A DNA stretch of 64,000 bases from Streptomyces sp. NBC_01381. Its GTDB lineage: Bacteria; Actinomycetota; Actinomycetes; Streptomycetales; Streptomycetaceae. Location of the stretch: the NCBI RefSeq assembly GCF_026340305.1, contig NZ_JAPEPI010000002.1:930001-994000 (forward strand), written 5' to 3'. The notes below the pieces were generated by a model, which made no database searches, was not told the origin of the DNA, and worked only from the letters and a program-made list of their open reading frames with translations. Both the position numbers and the translations under genes were made by a program. Positions 9,228 through 17,135 of the stretch are shown here, piece by piece (the stretch's first letter is position 1; each line of letters starts with the position of its first letter).

Positions 9228-11099
9228 GTGGAGGGCAAGCTGGCGCGGCGCACGGAGGCGGACGGCTCGTCGGAGTCGTGGACGTACGACGGCGATGGCA
9301 ACTGCGTCTCGCACACGGACGCGATGGGCGCGACCACGGCACACGAATACACGCACTTCGACCTGATCGCGGCCCGCACGGACCCCGACGGCGCCCGCTA
9401 CGAGTTCGACCACGACCCCCAGCTCCAGCTCCAGCTCCGCAAGGTCACCAACCCGCAGGGCCTGACCTGGAGTTACGAGTACGACCCGGCAGGCCGCCTG
9501 GTGGCGGAGACGGACTTCGACGACCGCACACTGACGTACACCCACGACGCGGCCGGCCAGTTGGCGACACGTACGACGGCCGCGGGCGACGTGATCACCT
9601 TCGAACGGGACGTGCTGGGCCGGACGGTCACGCAGAGCGTGGCAGGTGCCGCGATCACGCGCTTCACCTACGACGCGACAGGCAGCCTCACCGCGGCGGT
9701 GAGCCCGGACGTGGCACTGACCCTGGAGAGGGACAGGTCAGGCCGTCTGCTCTCGGAAACGGTCAACGGCCGCACCCTGACCCACACCTACGACGAGCTG
9801 GGCCGCCGCACCGGCCGCACCACGCCGTCCGGCGCGACGAGCACCTGGACGTACGACGCGGCAGGCCGTCGCACCGAACTGATCGCCTCCGGCAGGAGGA
9901 TGGCGTTCACGCACGGCAGGGCGGGCCGGGAACTCACCTGCACGGTCGGCGAGGCCCTGACACTGACGAACGTGTACGACGTCGTGGGCCGCCTCTTGGA
10001 ACAGGGACTGACGGGCCGGGCCGGCACGCCGATCCAGCACCGTGCGTACACATACCGTGCGGACGACCATCTGACCGGCGTGGAGGACCAGCTCAACGGC
10101 ACGCGGCGCTTCGCCCTGGACGCGGCAGGCCGAGTCACAGCGGTCCACGCGGCAGACTGGACGGAAACCTACGCCTACGACGAGGCGGGCAACCAGACCG
10201 ACGCCTCCTGGCCGGCCACCATGCCGGGCCAAGAGGCAACAGGCCCCCGCGCGTACACCGGCACCCGCATCACCGCGGCAGGCAACGTCCGCTACGAATA
10301 CGACACGGCAGGCCGCACCACCCTGCGCCAGAAGACCCGCCTGTCCCGCAAGCCCGACACCTGGCACTACGAATGGGACGCGGAAGACCGCCTCACATCC
10401 GTGGTGACCCCCGACGGCACGAGGTGGCGCTACCTCTACGACCCCTTGGGCCGCCGCGTGTCCAAACAGCGCATGACGGAACAGGGGGTGGCGGAACAGA
10501 CCGACTTCACCTGGGACGACATGACCCTCTGCGAACAGACGAGCCACACCCCGGGCGCACCGGAATCAGTGACCCTCACGTGGGACCATGACGGACTGTG
10601 CCCCCTGGCCCAGACAGAGCGCAAACACCTCACCGACGAAGAAGTGGACGCCCGCTTCTACGCCATCGTCACCGACCTCGTCGGCACGCCGACCGAACTC
10701 CTCGACGAGCAAGGCGACATCGCCTGGCGCACCAGGACCACCCTCTGGGGCACCACAGTCTGGAACCGAGGCGCCACCGCCTACACACCGCTGCGTTTTC
10801 CCGGCCAGTACTACGACCCCGAAACCGCCCGCTACCTCACCTCGGACCCGATCGGTCTCGCCGGTGGCTTCGCGCCGCACAGTTACGTTCCCAACCCGCT
10901 CAAGTGGATCGACCCTCTGGGCCTTTCCCTCATGGACGAAAGCAAGAACGGCGTGCGCATCGTGGTGCACGAGTACGACGTCGACAAGCCGGCGCACGCC
11001 CATGTGACCGGTGGCGGGGGCCGCGAGGTCAGGATCGGGCAGCGGGCTGCGAAGGAGCAGCGCGAGGCCGCCGAGGCCGCCAAGAAATCCTGCAAGTAG
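9228..11099 (+). CDS. Rhs/YD-repeat protein, 5'-truncated C-terminal fragment
   Basis: A 623-codon frame made of YD repeats (for example YEYDPAGRLVAETD, YDELGRRTGRT, YEWDAEDRLTSV) followed by the Rhs core end: YAIVTDLVGTPTELLDEQG, LRFPGQYYDPETARYLTSDPIGLAGG and YVPNPLKWIDPLGLS. After the core comes a short ~45-residue variable tail (VRIVVHEYDVDKPAHAHVTGGGG...) that looks like the start of a polymorphic-toxin tip and ends in an Ala/Glu/Lys-rich stretch. The homologous frame is open upstream to about 9150, directly at the DUF4246 stop, but has no start codon before the GTG at 9228. The export and encapsulation N-terminus is missing. Complete Rhs toxins are usually far longer, so this is probably a non-functional remnant or a recombination reservoir. 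Confidence 0.8.
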   Translation: MEGKLARRTEADGSSESWTYDGDGNCVSHTDAMGATTAHEYTHFDLIAARTDPDGARYEFDHDPQLQLQLRKVTNPQGLTWSYEYDPAGRLVAETDFDDRTLTYTHDAAGQLATRTTAAGDVITFERDVLGRTVTQSVAGAAITRFTYDATGSLTAAVSPDVALTLERDRSGRLLSETVNGRTLTHTYDELGRRTGRTTPSGATSTWTYDAAGRRTELIASGRRMAFTHGRAGRELTCTVGEALTLTNVYDVVGRLLEQGLTGRAGTPIQHRAYTYRADDHLTGVEDQLNGTRRFALDAAGRVTAVHAADWTETYAYDEAGNQTDASWPATMPGQEATGPRAYTGTRITAAGNVRYEYDTAGRTTLRQKTRLSRKPDTWHYEWDAEDRLTSVVTPDGTRWRYLYDPLGRRVSKQRMTEQGVAEQTDFTWDDMTLCEQTSHTPGAPESVTLTWDHDGLCPLAQTERKHLTDEEVDARFYAIVTDLVGTPTELLDEQGDIAWRTRTTLWGTTVWNRGATAYTPLRFPGQYYDPETARYLTSDPIGLAGGFAPHSYVPNPLKWIDPLGLSLMDESKNGVRIVVHEYDVDKPAHAHVTGGGGREVRIGQRAAKEQREAAEAAKKSCK

Positions 11100-11109
11100 G
11101 GATCAAGCG

Positions 11110-11456
11110 ATGACATTGCATTCCGATGTGGCCGAGCTGCTGGCGGAGGCCGGCATCGTCGACGTGGACGTCGACGAAGCCGTCGCGGACGAGCACGTGC
11201 GAGCGTCCGCGTACCTACGCGTCGTCTCGGTGATCGCTTCCGCATCGACGACTGGCTGTTCTGGCTGTCCATCGAGGACGGTCACGTGCCGACACCGGCC
11301 GAGTTGGCGGAGGTCACGGACTGGATGCAGCGCCACCTCGCCGAGTGGTCGAGGTCGCCGGCCGTACTCGCCGTGGTCGCCGAGTCGGCCAACACCAAGA
11401 AGACACGGAACATCGCGAAGAACCGGGCCGGAAGCCGCGAGCTGAGAGCGGAATGA
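11110..11456 (+). pseudogene. Frameshifted small ORF, possible Rhs immunity-gene remnant
   Basis: A frame starts at ATG 11110 (MTLHSDVAELLAEAGIVD...) and looks like protein for about 40 codons. It then degenerates, while another frame takes over from about 11216 (GDRFRIDDWLFWLSIEDGHV, then PTPAELAEVTDWMQRHLAEW) and ends at TGA 11454. Joining them needs one frameshift. The acidic composition and position 10 bp after the toxin tail fit an immunity protein, but I do not recognise the family. A sequencing error cannot be excluded from this window alone. Confidence 0.5.
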
Positions 11457-11483
11457 GTCGCACGCTCCGAGGGGAGCGGAAAA

Positions 11484-11520
11484 GCGGCACCCAGGGGGAG
11501 GAAGGCCCCCCGGGTGCCGC
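11484..11520 (-). terminator. Terminator after the first M4 peptidase gene
   Basis: GCGGCACCC pairs with GGGTGCCGC, extended by a G5/C5 stem after one mismatch. It lies 14 bp beyond the minus-strand stop codon and may also serve the plus-strand Rhs region. Confidence 0.7.
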
Positions 11521-11534
11521 CCCGGCAAAGAGAG

Positions 11535-13166
11535 TTACTTGACGTTGACGCCGGTCCAGGCCGCCGCCACGCCCTTGGCCTCGGCGGAGTCCGCGCCGTA
11601 GAGGTCCGTCGCGGCCTTCAGCGTGCCCTCACGCGCGTCCTTGTACTGCGTGGTGGTCGTGAAGTACGTCGTCAGCGCCTTGAACCAGATCTTCTCGGCC
11701 TTGTCGCGTCCGATGCCCTCGACCTTGGAGCCGTCGGCGGTCGGGGAGTCGTACTTGACGCCGTTGATCTCCTTCGCGCCGCTGCCCTCCGACAGCAGGT
11801 AGAAGAAGTGGTTGGCGATGCCGGACGAGTAGTGGACGTCGACGTTGCCCGCGTCCTCGCTCCAGTTGTCCAGGGAGTTGCCGTCCTTGGAGGGCTTGTC
11901 CATGTACCGGAGCGGCGACCCGTCGCCGTTGATGTCGATCTTCTCGCCGACGTAGTAGTCGCCGACGTCCTCGGCGTTCTTCGAGTTGAACTCGACGGCC
12001 GCCGCGAAGATGTCGGAGGTGGCCTCGTTCAGGCCGCCCGACTCACCGCTGTACTCCATGTTGCCGGTGGCCGCGGTGACGCCGTGCGTCATCTCGTGCG
12101 CCGCGACGTCCATCGACGTGAGCGGCTTCTTGTCGCCCTCGCCGTCGCCGTACGTCATGCAGAAGCAGCTGTCGTCCCAGAAGGCGTTGACGTACGCGTT
12201 GCCGTAGTGGACCCGCGAGGTCGCGCCCTTGCCGTCGCCCTTGATGCCCTCACGGCCGTGCACGGTCTTGTAGTAGTCCCAGGTCAACTGGGCGCCGTAG
12301 GCGGCGTCGACGGCGGCGGTCTGGGCGTCCTCCGGCTTTCCGGTGCCCCACGTGTCGTCGTCGTCCGTGACGATCTTGCCCTCGCCGCTCTCGCCGTGGG
12401 CCAGGTCGTACGTGGAGTGGCCGCCGCGCGAGTCGTCGGTCAGATCGAAGCCGCTGGAGCCCTTCTTGGAGCCGACCTCGACCTTGCCGCTGTACTGGCT
12501 GTGGCCCGCGCCGTTCTCGATGGCCTGGTACTGGAAGAGCTTCTTGCCGGTGGCCGCGTCGGTGATGACGTGCAGCTTGCTCGGCGTGCCGTCCTTCTGG
12601 ACGCCGGTGACGATCGTTTCGTGAGCCAGGACCGGCTTGCCGGACGCGGCCCAGACGACCTTGCGGGGCGCCTGCGCGTCGGCCTTCTTGGTGTCGCCGG
12701 TCTTCGCGGCGGTCGACTCGGCGGACTTCGCGGCCGACTTGGTCGCGATCTTCGCGGAGGTGGACGCGACCTTGATGGTGGCCTTGGCCGCCTTGGTCAC
12801 GCTCTTGACCTTGCCGCTCTTCGCGGTGTGCACGACGAGGTCGCCGCCGAGGACGGGCAGGCCGTCGTAGGTGCGCTCGTAGCGGGTGTGCGTGGTGCCG
12901 TCGCGGTCCTTGACGACGTCACGGACGACGAGCTTCTCCTTGGCGCCCAGGCCGATCTTCTCGGCGGTGGCGGCCTTGTCGGCGTTCGCGTCCTGCAGCA
13001 GGCCCGCGCGGGCCGTCGCGGAGAGCTTGACCGGGGAGGCGGCCGACACGTTCTGGTCGGGCTGTGCGGACGCGCCGGTGGTCAGGCCGGCGGCGAGCAG
13101 TGCTCCGGCGGCAACAGCGGTGGCTATGGCCAGCGTTGAGCGCTTCCGGGATATGTGGGGGGTCAC
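11535..13166 (-). CDS. Secreted M4 (thermolysin-like) neutral metalloprotease
   Basis: A 543-residue zinc protease. It has a Sec signal peptide (RKRST, hydrophobic core, ending TGASA), an FTP/PepSY-type propeptide (about 40-205, with THTRYERTYDGLPVLGGDLVVH), and a mature M4 domain. Zinc ligands are in VAAHEMTHGV and GGLNEATSD, with the active-site His in DVHYSSGIANHFFYL. GTG at 13164-13166 is preceded by GAAGGAG at 7-8 nt. Unlike its downstream paralogue at 13478 it has no C-terminal P domain. Each gene has its own terminator, so they are probably separately transcribed. Confidence 0.95.
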   Translation of the reverse strand: MTPHISRKRSTLAIATAVAAGALLAAGLTTGASAQPDQNVSAASPVKLSATARAGLLQDANADKAATAEKIGLGAKEKLVVRDVVKDRDGTTHTRYERTYDGLPVLGGDLVVHTAKSGKVKSVTKAAKATIKVASTSAKIATKSAAKSAESTAAKTGDTKKADAQAPRKVVWAASGKPVLAHETIVTGVQKDGTPSKLHVITDAATGKKLFQYQAIENGAGHSQYSGKVEVGSKKGSSGFDLTDDSRGGHSTYDLAHGESGEGKIVTDDDDTWGTGKPEDAQTAAVDAAYGAQLTWDYYKTVHGREGIKGDGKGATSRVHYGNAYVNAFWDDSCFCMTYGDGEGDKKPLTSMDVAAHEMTHGVTAATGNMEYSGESGGLNEATSDIFAAAVEFNSKNAEDVGDYYVGEKIDINGDGSPLRYMDKPSKDGNSLDNWSEDAGNVDVHYSSGIANHFFYLLSEGSGAKEINGVKYDSPTADGSKVEGIGRDKAEKIWFKALTTYFTTTTQYKDAREGTLKAATDLYGADSAEAKGVAAAWTGVNVK

Positions 13167-13477
13167 GCATGCTCCTTCTGTGGGGGGCCCGGACGGTATG
13201 GGGACTGTCCGGGCTGAAAGATGCGGTGCGGGTGAACTGGTGTGCTGTGAGAGGGAAGAGTGCCAGTTGAGCCAGGTTCATGTCAGGCCCTTGGCCATAT
13301 GTTGGCCAGAAATAGTCCGTTGAGCGAAGGTCCATGTACGCAATGCGAACGACGGCATGCGGGCGGCGTACAGGCGGCGCACATGGGTGCGCCGCTCCGG
13401 GGAGTTGAACCACCCGGAGCGGCGCCGTCTCTCATTTCACAGAAGACCTGACGAGGCCTGCGGAAGGCCCGGTCGGC
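13167..13477 (-). other. Intergenic region between the two M4 peptidase genes
   Basis: About 310 bp holding the terminator of the upstream peptidase gene (13389-13425) and the promoter region of the downstream one, including its GAAGGAG ribosome binding site. I see no further gene. Confidence 0.5.
13389..13425 (-). terminator. Terminator after the P-domain M4 peptidase gene
   Basis: A perfect 13-bp stem (GCGCCGCTCCGGG with CCCGGAGCGGCGC) and an 11-nt loop, 52 bp beyond the stop codon of the minus-strand gene. Confidence 0.75.
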
Positions 13478-15547
13478 TTACGGGAACGTCAGCTTCCAGC
13501 TGTTGATGCGGCCGGTGTCGTACGCGGCCACATCCTGAACCTTCAGCTTCCATGTCCCGTTGGCCACCTCGGACGACGCGTCGACCGTGTACGTCGCCAC
13601 GATGTTGTCCGCGGAATCCGATGAACTCGAGTTCTTCAGGCGGTAGTTCGTGCCGTCCGGTGCCACCAGGTCGACGACCAGGTCGCCGCGCCAGGTGTGC
13701 ACGATGTCGACGCCGACCTTCAGCGCGCTGGGCGCGTTGCCGGTGCGTCCGGTGACGTTGACCGACGAGGTCACCGCGGCGCCGTTGTCCGGAATGGCCA
13801 CGTCCGTGGTGTTCTCGAAGTCTGTGCCACCGCCGCCGCCGGGCCGCGAGCCGACGTTGACGCCGGCCCACGCGTGGGCCACCGCCGCGTACTCGGCGCT
13901 GGTGGTGCCGTACAGCTCACCGGCCACGGCGAGCGTTCCGGTGCGGGCCGCCGCGTAGTTGGTGGTCGTGGTGAACTTCGTCGTCAGCGCCTTGAACCAG
14001 ATGAGCGACGCCTTGTCACGACCAATTCCGGCCACAGGCAGGCCGTCCGAGGTGGGCGAGTTGTAGGAGACGCCGTTGATCACCTTGGCGCCGCTGCCCT
14101 CGCTCAGCAGGTAGTAGAAGTGGTTGGCGACACCGGACGAGTAGTGGACGTCGATGTTGCCGATGCCCGAGTACCAGGAGTCCTTGGACGAGCCGTCCTT
14201 GCTGGGCTTGTCCATGTAGCGCAGCGGGGTGCCGTCGCCGCGGATGTCGATCTTCTCGCCGACGAGGTAGTCGCCGACGTCCTGCGCGTTGTTGGCGTTG
14301 AACTCGACGGCCGCCGCGAAGATGTCGGAGGTCGCCTCGTTCAGGCCGCCGGACTCGCCGCTGTACGTCATGTTGCCGGTGGCCGCGGTCACGCCGTGCG
14401 TCATCTCGTGGGCCGCCACGTCGATGGACGTCAGCGGCTTGGCGTTGCCGGAACCGTCGCCGTACGTCATGCAGAAGCAGCTGTCGGACCAGAAGGCGTT
14501 GACGTAGTTGTTGCCGTAGTGGACCCGCGAGTACGCGCCGACGCCGTCCCCGCGGATGCCGGAGCGGCCGTGCACGTTCTTGTAGTAGTCCCAGGTGAGC
14601 GCGGCGCCGTAGTGGGCGTCGGCGCCCGCGGTCTCCAGGTTGGAGGCCTGGCCGTTGCCCCACACGTCGTCGGCGCCCGAGAAGAGCGTGCCGGTGCCGG
14701 AGGTGCCGCGGTTGAGGTTGTTCGTCTTGTGGCCGCCCCGGGCGGTGTCCGTCAGGGTGTAGTTGGACCCCGACTGGGCCGTTCCGAGGGTGACCTGACC
14801 GCTGTACTGGGTGTTGCCCGTGCCGTTCTCGATGCCCTGCCACTGGAAGAGCTTCTTGCCGGTGGCCGCGTCCGTGATGACGTGCAGTTCGTTCGGTGTC
14901 CCGTCGTGCTGCAGCCCGCCGACCACCGTCTCGTACGCGAGAGTCGGCTCGCCCTTGGCCATCCAGACGACCTTGCGGGGCGCCCGGTCCGCGTCGGTCT
15001 TCTTCGACCCCTCGGCCTTCGCGGCCCCGAGCGCCTGCTTCTCGGCGGTCGCCGCCTTCACGTCGGCGCTGGTGTCGATGCCCTTGAGCTGCGCCTTCGA
15101 CGCCTTGGTGACGCCCTCGGTCTTCCCGGACTTCGCCTCGTCGACCACCAGGTCGCCGCCGAGTACGGGCATTCCGTCGTAGGTGCGCTCGTAGCGGGTG
15201 TGCGTCGTGCCGTCGCCGTCCTTGGTGACATCACGGACGACGAGCTTCTCCTTGGCGCCGAGGCCCAGGTCCTTGGCGGTGTCCGCCTTGGTGGCGTTGG
15301 CGTCCTTGATGAGCGCGGCCCGCTGGGCGGGGGAGAGCTTGGCCGGCAGCGAACCCGGGTCGGCCTTGCCGATCTTGGGGGCGGCCGCCGCGGTGGACGG
15401 AGTCTTGGCCGGGTCGTCGGCGGTTGCCGGGCCGGTCTGGACGGCCACCGCGATGAGCGCCGCGACGGCGGTCAGGGCACCGGCTGCGGCACCCCGTCGG
15501 GAGGAGATGGATCTGCGGGACGCGGATCTGTGGGAGGTGGATCTCAA
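13478..15547 (-). CDS. Secreted M4 metalloprotease with C-terminal P (proprotein convertase) domain
   Basis: A 689-residue thermolysin-family enzyme. It has a long Arg/Ser-rich signal peptide ending near GPATADD, a propeptide (THTRYERTYDGMPVLGGDLVVD), and an M4 catalytic domain with VAAHEMTHGV, GGLNEATSD and DVHYSSGVANHFYYL. A Gly linker leads to a P/Homo B domain (VAIPDNGAAVTSSVNV ... NGTWKLKVQDVAAYDTGRINSWKLTF). AAGGAG is 6 nt from TTG 15547 but only 3 nt from GTG 15550, so TTG is preferred; the difference is one residue. It is highly similar over propeptide and catalytic domain to the neighbouring 11535-13166 gene, so the pair arose by tandem duplication followed by gain or loss of the P domain. 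Confidence 0.95.
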   Translation of the reverse strand: MRSTSHRSASRRSISSRRGAAAGALTAVAALIAVAVQTGPATADDPAKTPSTAAAAPKIGKADPGSLPAKLSPAQRAALIKDANATKADTAKDLGLGAKEKLVVRDVTKDGDGTTHTRYERTYDGMPVLGGDLVVDEAKSGKTEGVTKASKAQLKGIDTSADVKAATAEKQALGAAKAEGSKKTDADRAPRKVVWMAKGEPTLAYETVVGGLQHDGTPNELHVITDAATGKKLFQWQGIENGTGNTQYSGQVTLGTAQSGSNYTLTDTARGGHKTNNLNRGTSGTGTLFSGADDVWGNGQASNLETAGADAHYGAALTWDYYKNVHGRSGIRGDGVGAYSRVHYGNNYVNAFWSDSCFCMTYGDGSGNAKPLTSIDVAAHEMTHGVTAATGNMTYSGESGGLNEATSDIFAAAVEFNANNAQDVGDYLVGEKIDIRGDGTPLRYMDKPSKDGSSKDSWYSGIGNIDVHYSSGVANHFYYLLSEGSGAKVINGVSYNSPTSDGLPVAGIGRDKASLIWFKALTTKFTTTTNYAAARTGTLAVAGELYGTTSAEYAAVAHAWAGVNVGSRPGGGGGTDFENTTDVAIPDNGAAVTSSVNVTGRTGNAPSALKVGVDIVHTWRGDLVVDLVAPDGTNYRLKNSSSSDSADNIVATYTVDASSEVANGTWKLKVQDVAAYDTGRINSWKLTFP

Positions 15548-15782
15548 CACGGACTCCTTCTGCGTGGCCGCGGGGTGCGCGGCCAGGGAGGCCGGGCGGC
15601 GCGGTCGTGCCGTCCGGGCAGAACAAGGCAGAACGTGGAGCTGGGAATCGAACGTGGAGCTGCGAATTGAGGGGAAGAGTGGCACCAGGGCGGGCCCTTT
15701 GTCAGGGTTGCGTCAAGAGTTGGCCGGAACTGGTCCGCTGCCCGGTGGGACACGTTCGATATACGGAGCAGGCGGACAGGCC

Positions 15783-15816
15783 CTGGGGCTGCCCTCTTGT
15801 TCGAGGGCAGCCCCAG
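15783..15816. terminator. Orphan hairpin inside a divergent promoter region
   Basis: CTGGGGCTGCCCTC and GAGGGCAGCCCCAG form a perfect 14-bp stem with a 6-nt loop. It is not downstream of either flanking gene, so it may terminate an unseen short transcript, insulate the two promoters, or be left over from a lost gene. Confidence 0.6.
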
Positions 15817-15925
15817 GCGCTGCCTCAGTTGTTCGATCCTGTACCGCCTGCCCGGCGTCGGGCGGCGGGTGGCCGGATCTGACCCCCTCGCGAGATTTCA
15901 TTCGGCGGGTTTCTCTGACCCTGGA

Positions 15926-15942
15926 ATACCCCCAGGGGGTAT
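15926..15942 (+). promoter_or_regulatory. CsoR-type copper-responsive operator
   Basis: ATACCCCCAGGGGGTAT is a perfect 17-bp palindrome matching the pattern known for actinobacterial CsoR boxes (TACCC...GGGTA with G/C runs). It sits 90 bp upstream of a His-rich protein gene and just upstream of a -10-like TATGAT. By family knowledge, CsoR represses until Cu(I) binds; no csoR gene is in the window, so the repressor would act in trans. Confidence 0.75.
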
Positions 15943-16031
15943 ATGGTTATGATCGATGTCCCGGCAACGGGCAACGCCGGAAGGCGCGCCACAAGGCATG
16001 CCAGAAGGCGCATCACACCGAGGGAGACGCC

Positions 16032-16904
16032 ATGCAGAACCACTCCGGCCACCACCAGTCCCAGCACGGCGGGCACGGCGGGCACGGCGGGCACGCCGGC
16101 CACGGCGGAGCCACGCCCGGCGGTCTGTCGGTCTCCGAGAACGGGTACACCCTCGAACTCGACTCGACGATCGTCACCGGCGGCGTCCAGCCGGTCACCT
16201 TCCGGGTGATAGGCCCCGACGGGCGGGCCGTGACCGCGTTCACGCCCGAGCATGAGAAGGCACTGCACTTCATCGCCGTCCGGCGCGACACGGCCGGGTT
16301 CCAGCACGTGCACCCCGTGATGGACGAGAAGGGCACCTGGAGCGTCGAACTGGCCCTGGAACCCGGGGACTGGAGGTTCTTCGCCGACATCCACCCGGCC
16401 GGCCACGACGGAACCATGACGCTGGGGATCGATGTCGCGGTCGCCGGGCAGTACGACCCGCGCCCGCTTCCCGAAGTCACCCGGGCCGCGCGGGCCGACG
16501 AGTTCACCGTCACGCTCGACGGCGAACTCCTGCCCGGTGCGGCGAGCGAACTGACCCTCACCGTCAGCCGGAACGGCCGGCCCGTCACCGATCTGCAGCC
16601 CTACCTGGCCGCGTACGGACACCTGGTGGCACTGCGGGTCGGCGACCTGGGCTACCTCCACGTCCACCCGGAGGGCGAGCCCGGCGACGGCACCACCGCG
16701 CCGGGGCCCGAGATCGCCTTCGTGGCGACCGCGCCCTCGGCCGGCACCTACCGCCTGTTCCTGGACTTCCAGCACGACGGCGTCGTCCGGACGGCCGAGT
16801 TCACGGTGCGGACCGCGACGACCCCCGGCTCGGACACGGCATCCCAGGCCGCACCCGCCGAGCACCCGAGCCACCAGCACAGCGCCCACGCACACCACCA
16901 CTGA
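16032..16904 (+). CDS. His-rich putative copper-binding protein under a CsoR box
   Basis: A 290-residue protein with a His/Gly-rich N-terminus (HSGHHQSQHGGHGGHGGHAG) and a His-rich C-terminus (HPSHQHSAHAHHH). Between them are two similar beta-rich domains with repeated His motifs: HFIAVRRDTAGFQHVHP and HLVALRVGDLGYLHVHPEG. No signal peptide or membrane segment is seen, so it should be cytosolic as annotated. ATG at 16032 follows AGGGAG at about 5 nt. The copper operator 90 bp upstream and the His clusters suggest copper buffering or sequestration; this is inference. The family is one I know only as uncharacterised proteins near metal-resistance genes. Confidence 0.75.
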   Translation: MQNHSGHHQSQHGGHGGHGGHAGHGGATPGGLSVSENGYTLELDSTIVTGGVQPVTFRVIGPDGRAVTAFTPEHEKALHFIAVRRDTAGFQHVHPVMDEKGTWSVELALEPGDWRFFADIHPAGHDGTMTLGIDVAVAGQYDPRPLPEVTRAARADEFTVTLDGELLPGAASELTLTVSRNGRPVTDLQPYLAAYGHLVALRVGDLGYLHVHPEGEPGDGTTAPGPEIAFVATAPSAGTYRLFLDFQHDGVVRTAEFTVRTATTPGSDTASQAAPAEHPSHQHSAHAHHH

Positions 16905-16922
16905 CCAGCGGGAAAGACCGTC

Positions 16923-17054
16923 ATGCCGCGCCTGACCCCACTCACCAGCGACCGCGCGATGGCCGACGTCGTCGGTGTCGTCGCACTGAACATCCTCACC
17001 GGAGCCTTCAACCTGCTCGCCGGCCTCACACCGGAGAGCGGCACCGGTGCGTAG
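16923..17054 (+). CDS. 43-residue putative membrane micropeptide
   Basis: ATG 16923 to TAG 17052-17054 encodes a short basic N-terminus (MPRLTPLTSDR) followed by one hydrophobic segment (VVGVVALNILTGAFNLLAGL), then an acidic/Gly tail. It starts 18 bp after the His-rich protein gene, with GGGAAAG upstream, and ends 20 bp before a strong hairpin, so it closes the copper-regulated transcript. I do not recognise it; it could also be a decayed gene end. Confidence 0.45.
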   Translation: MPRLTPLTSDRAMADVVGVVALNILTGAFNLLAGLTPESGTGA

Positions 17055-17074
17055 AGACACCCCCGCCCCGGCTC

Positions 17075-17110
17075 GCGGGGCACGGCCTCCGCCCCGAGGC
17101 CGTGCCCCGC
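17075..17110 (+). terminator. 15-bp hairpin between micropeptide and MFS gene
   Basis: GCGGGGCACGGCCTC and GAGGCCGTGCCCCGC form a perfect 15-bp stem with a 6-nt loop, 26 bp before the MFS start codon. It either ends the copper-box transcript or attenuates read-through into the transporter gene. Confidence 0.75.
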
Positions 17111-17135
17111 CGCATGGACCCGGAAGGAACACGCC

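Larger units (their letters stand above)
15548..16031. other. Divergent intergenic region with hairpin and copper operator
   Basis: About 480 bp between the P-domain protease and the His-rich protein gene. It holds the protease leader, a terminator-like 14-bp hairpin (15783-15816) and a CsoR-type palindrome (15926-15942) with a possible -10 TATGAT at 15948-15953. No coding frame in it looks real. Confidence 0.6.

Noticed and set aside
13697-15670. 657-codon plus-strand frame opposite the P-domain protease
   Set aside because: Val/Gly/Arg-rich antisense shadow; the minus strand shows HEMTH, signal peptide and P domain.
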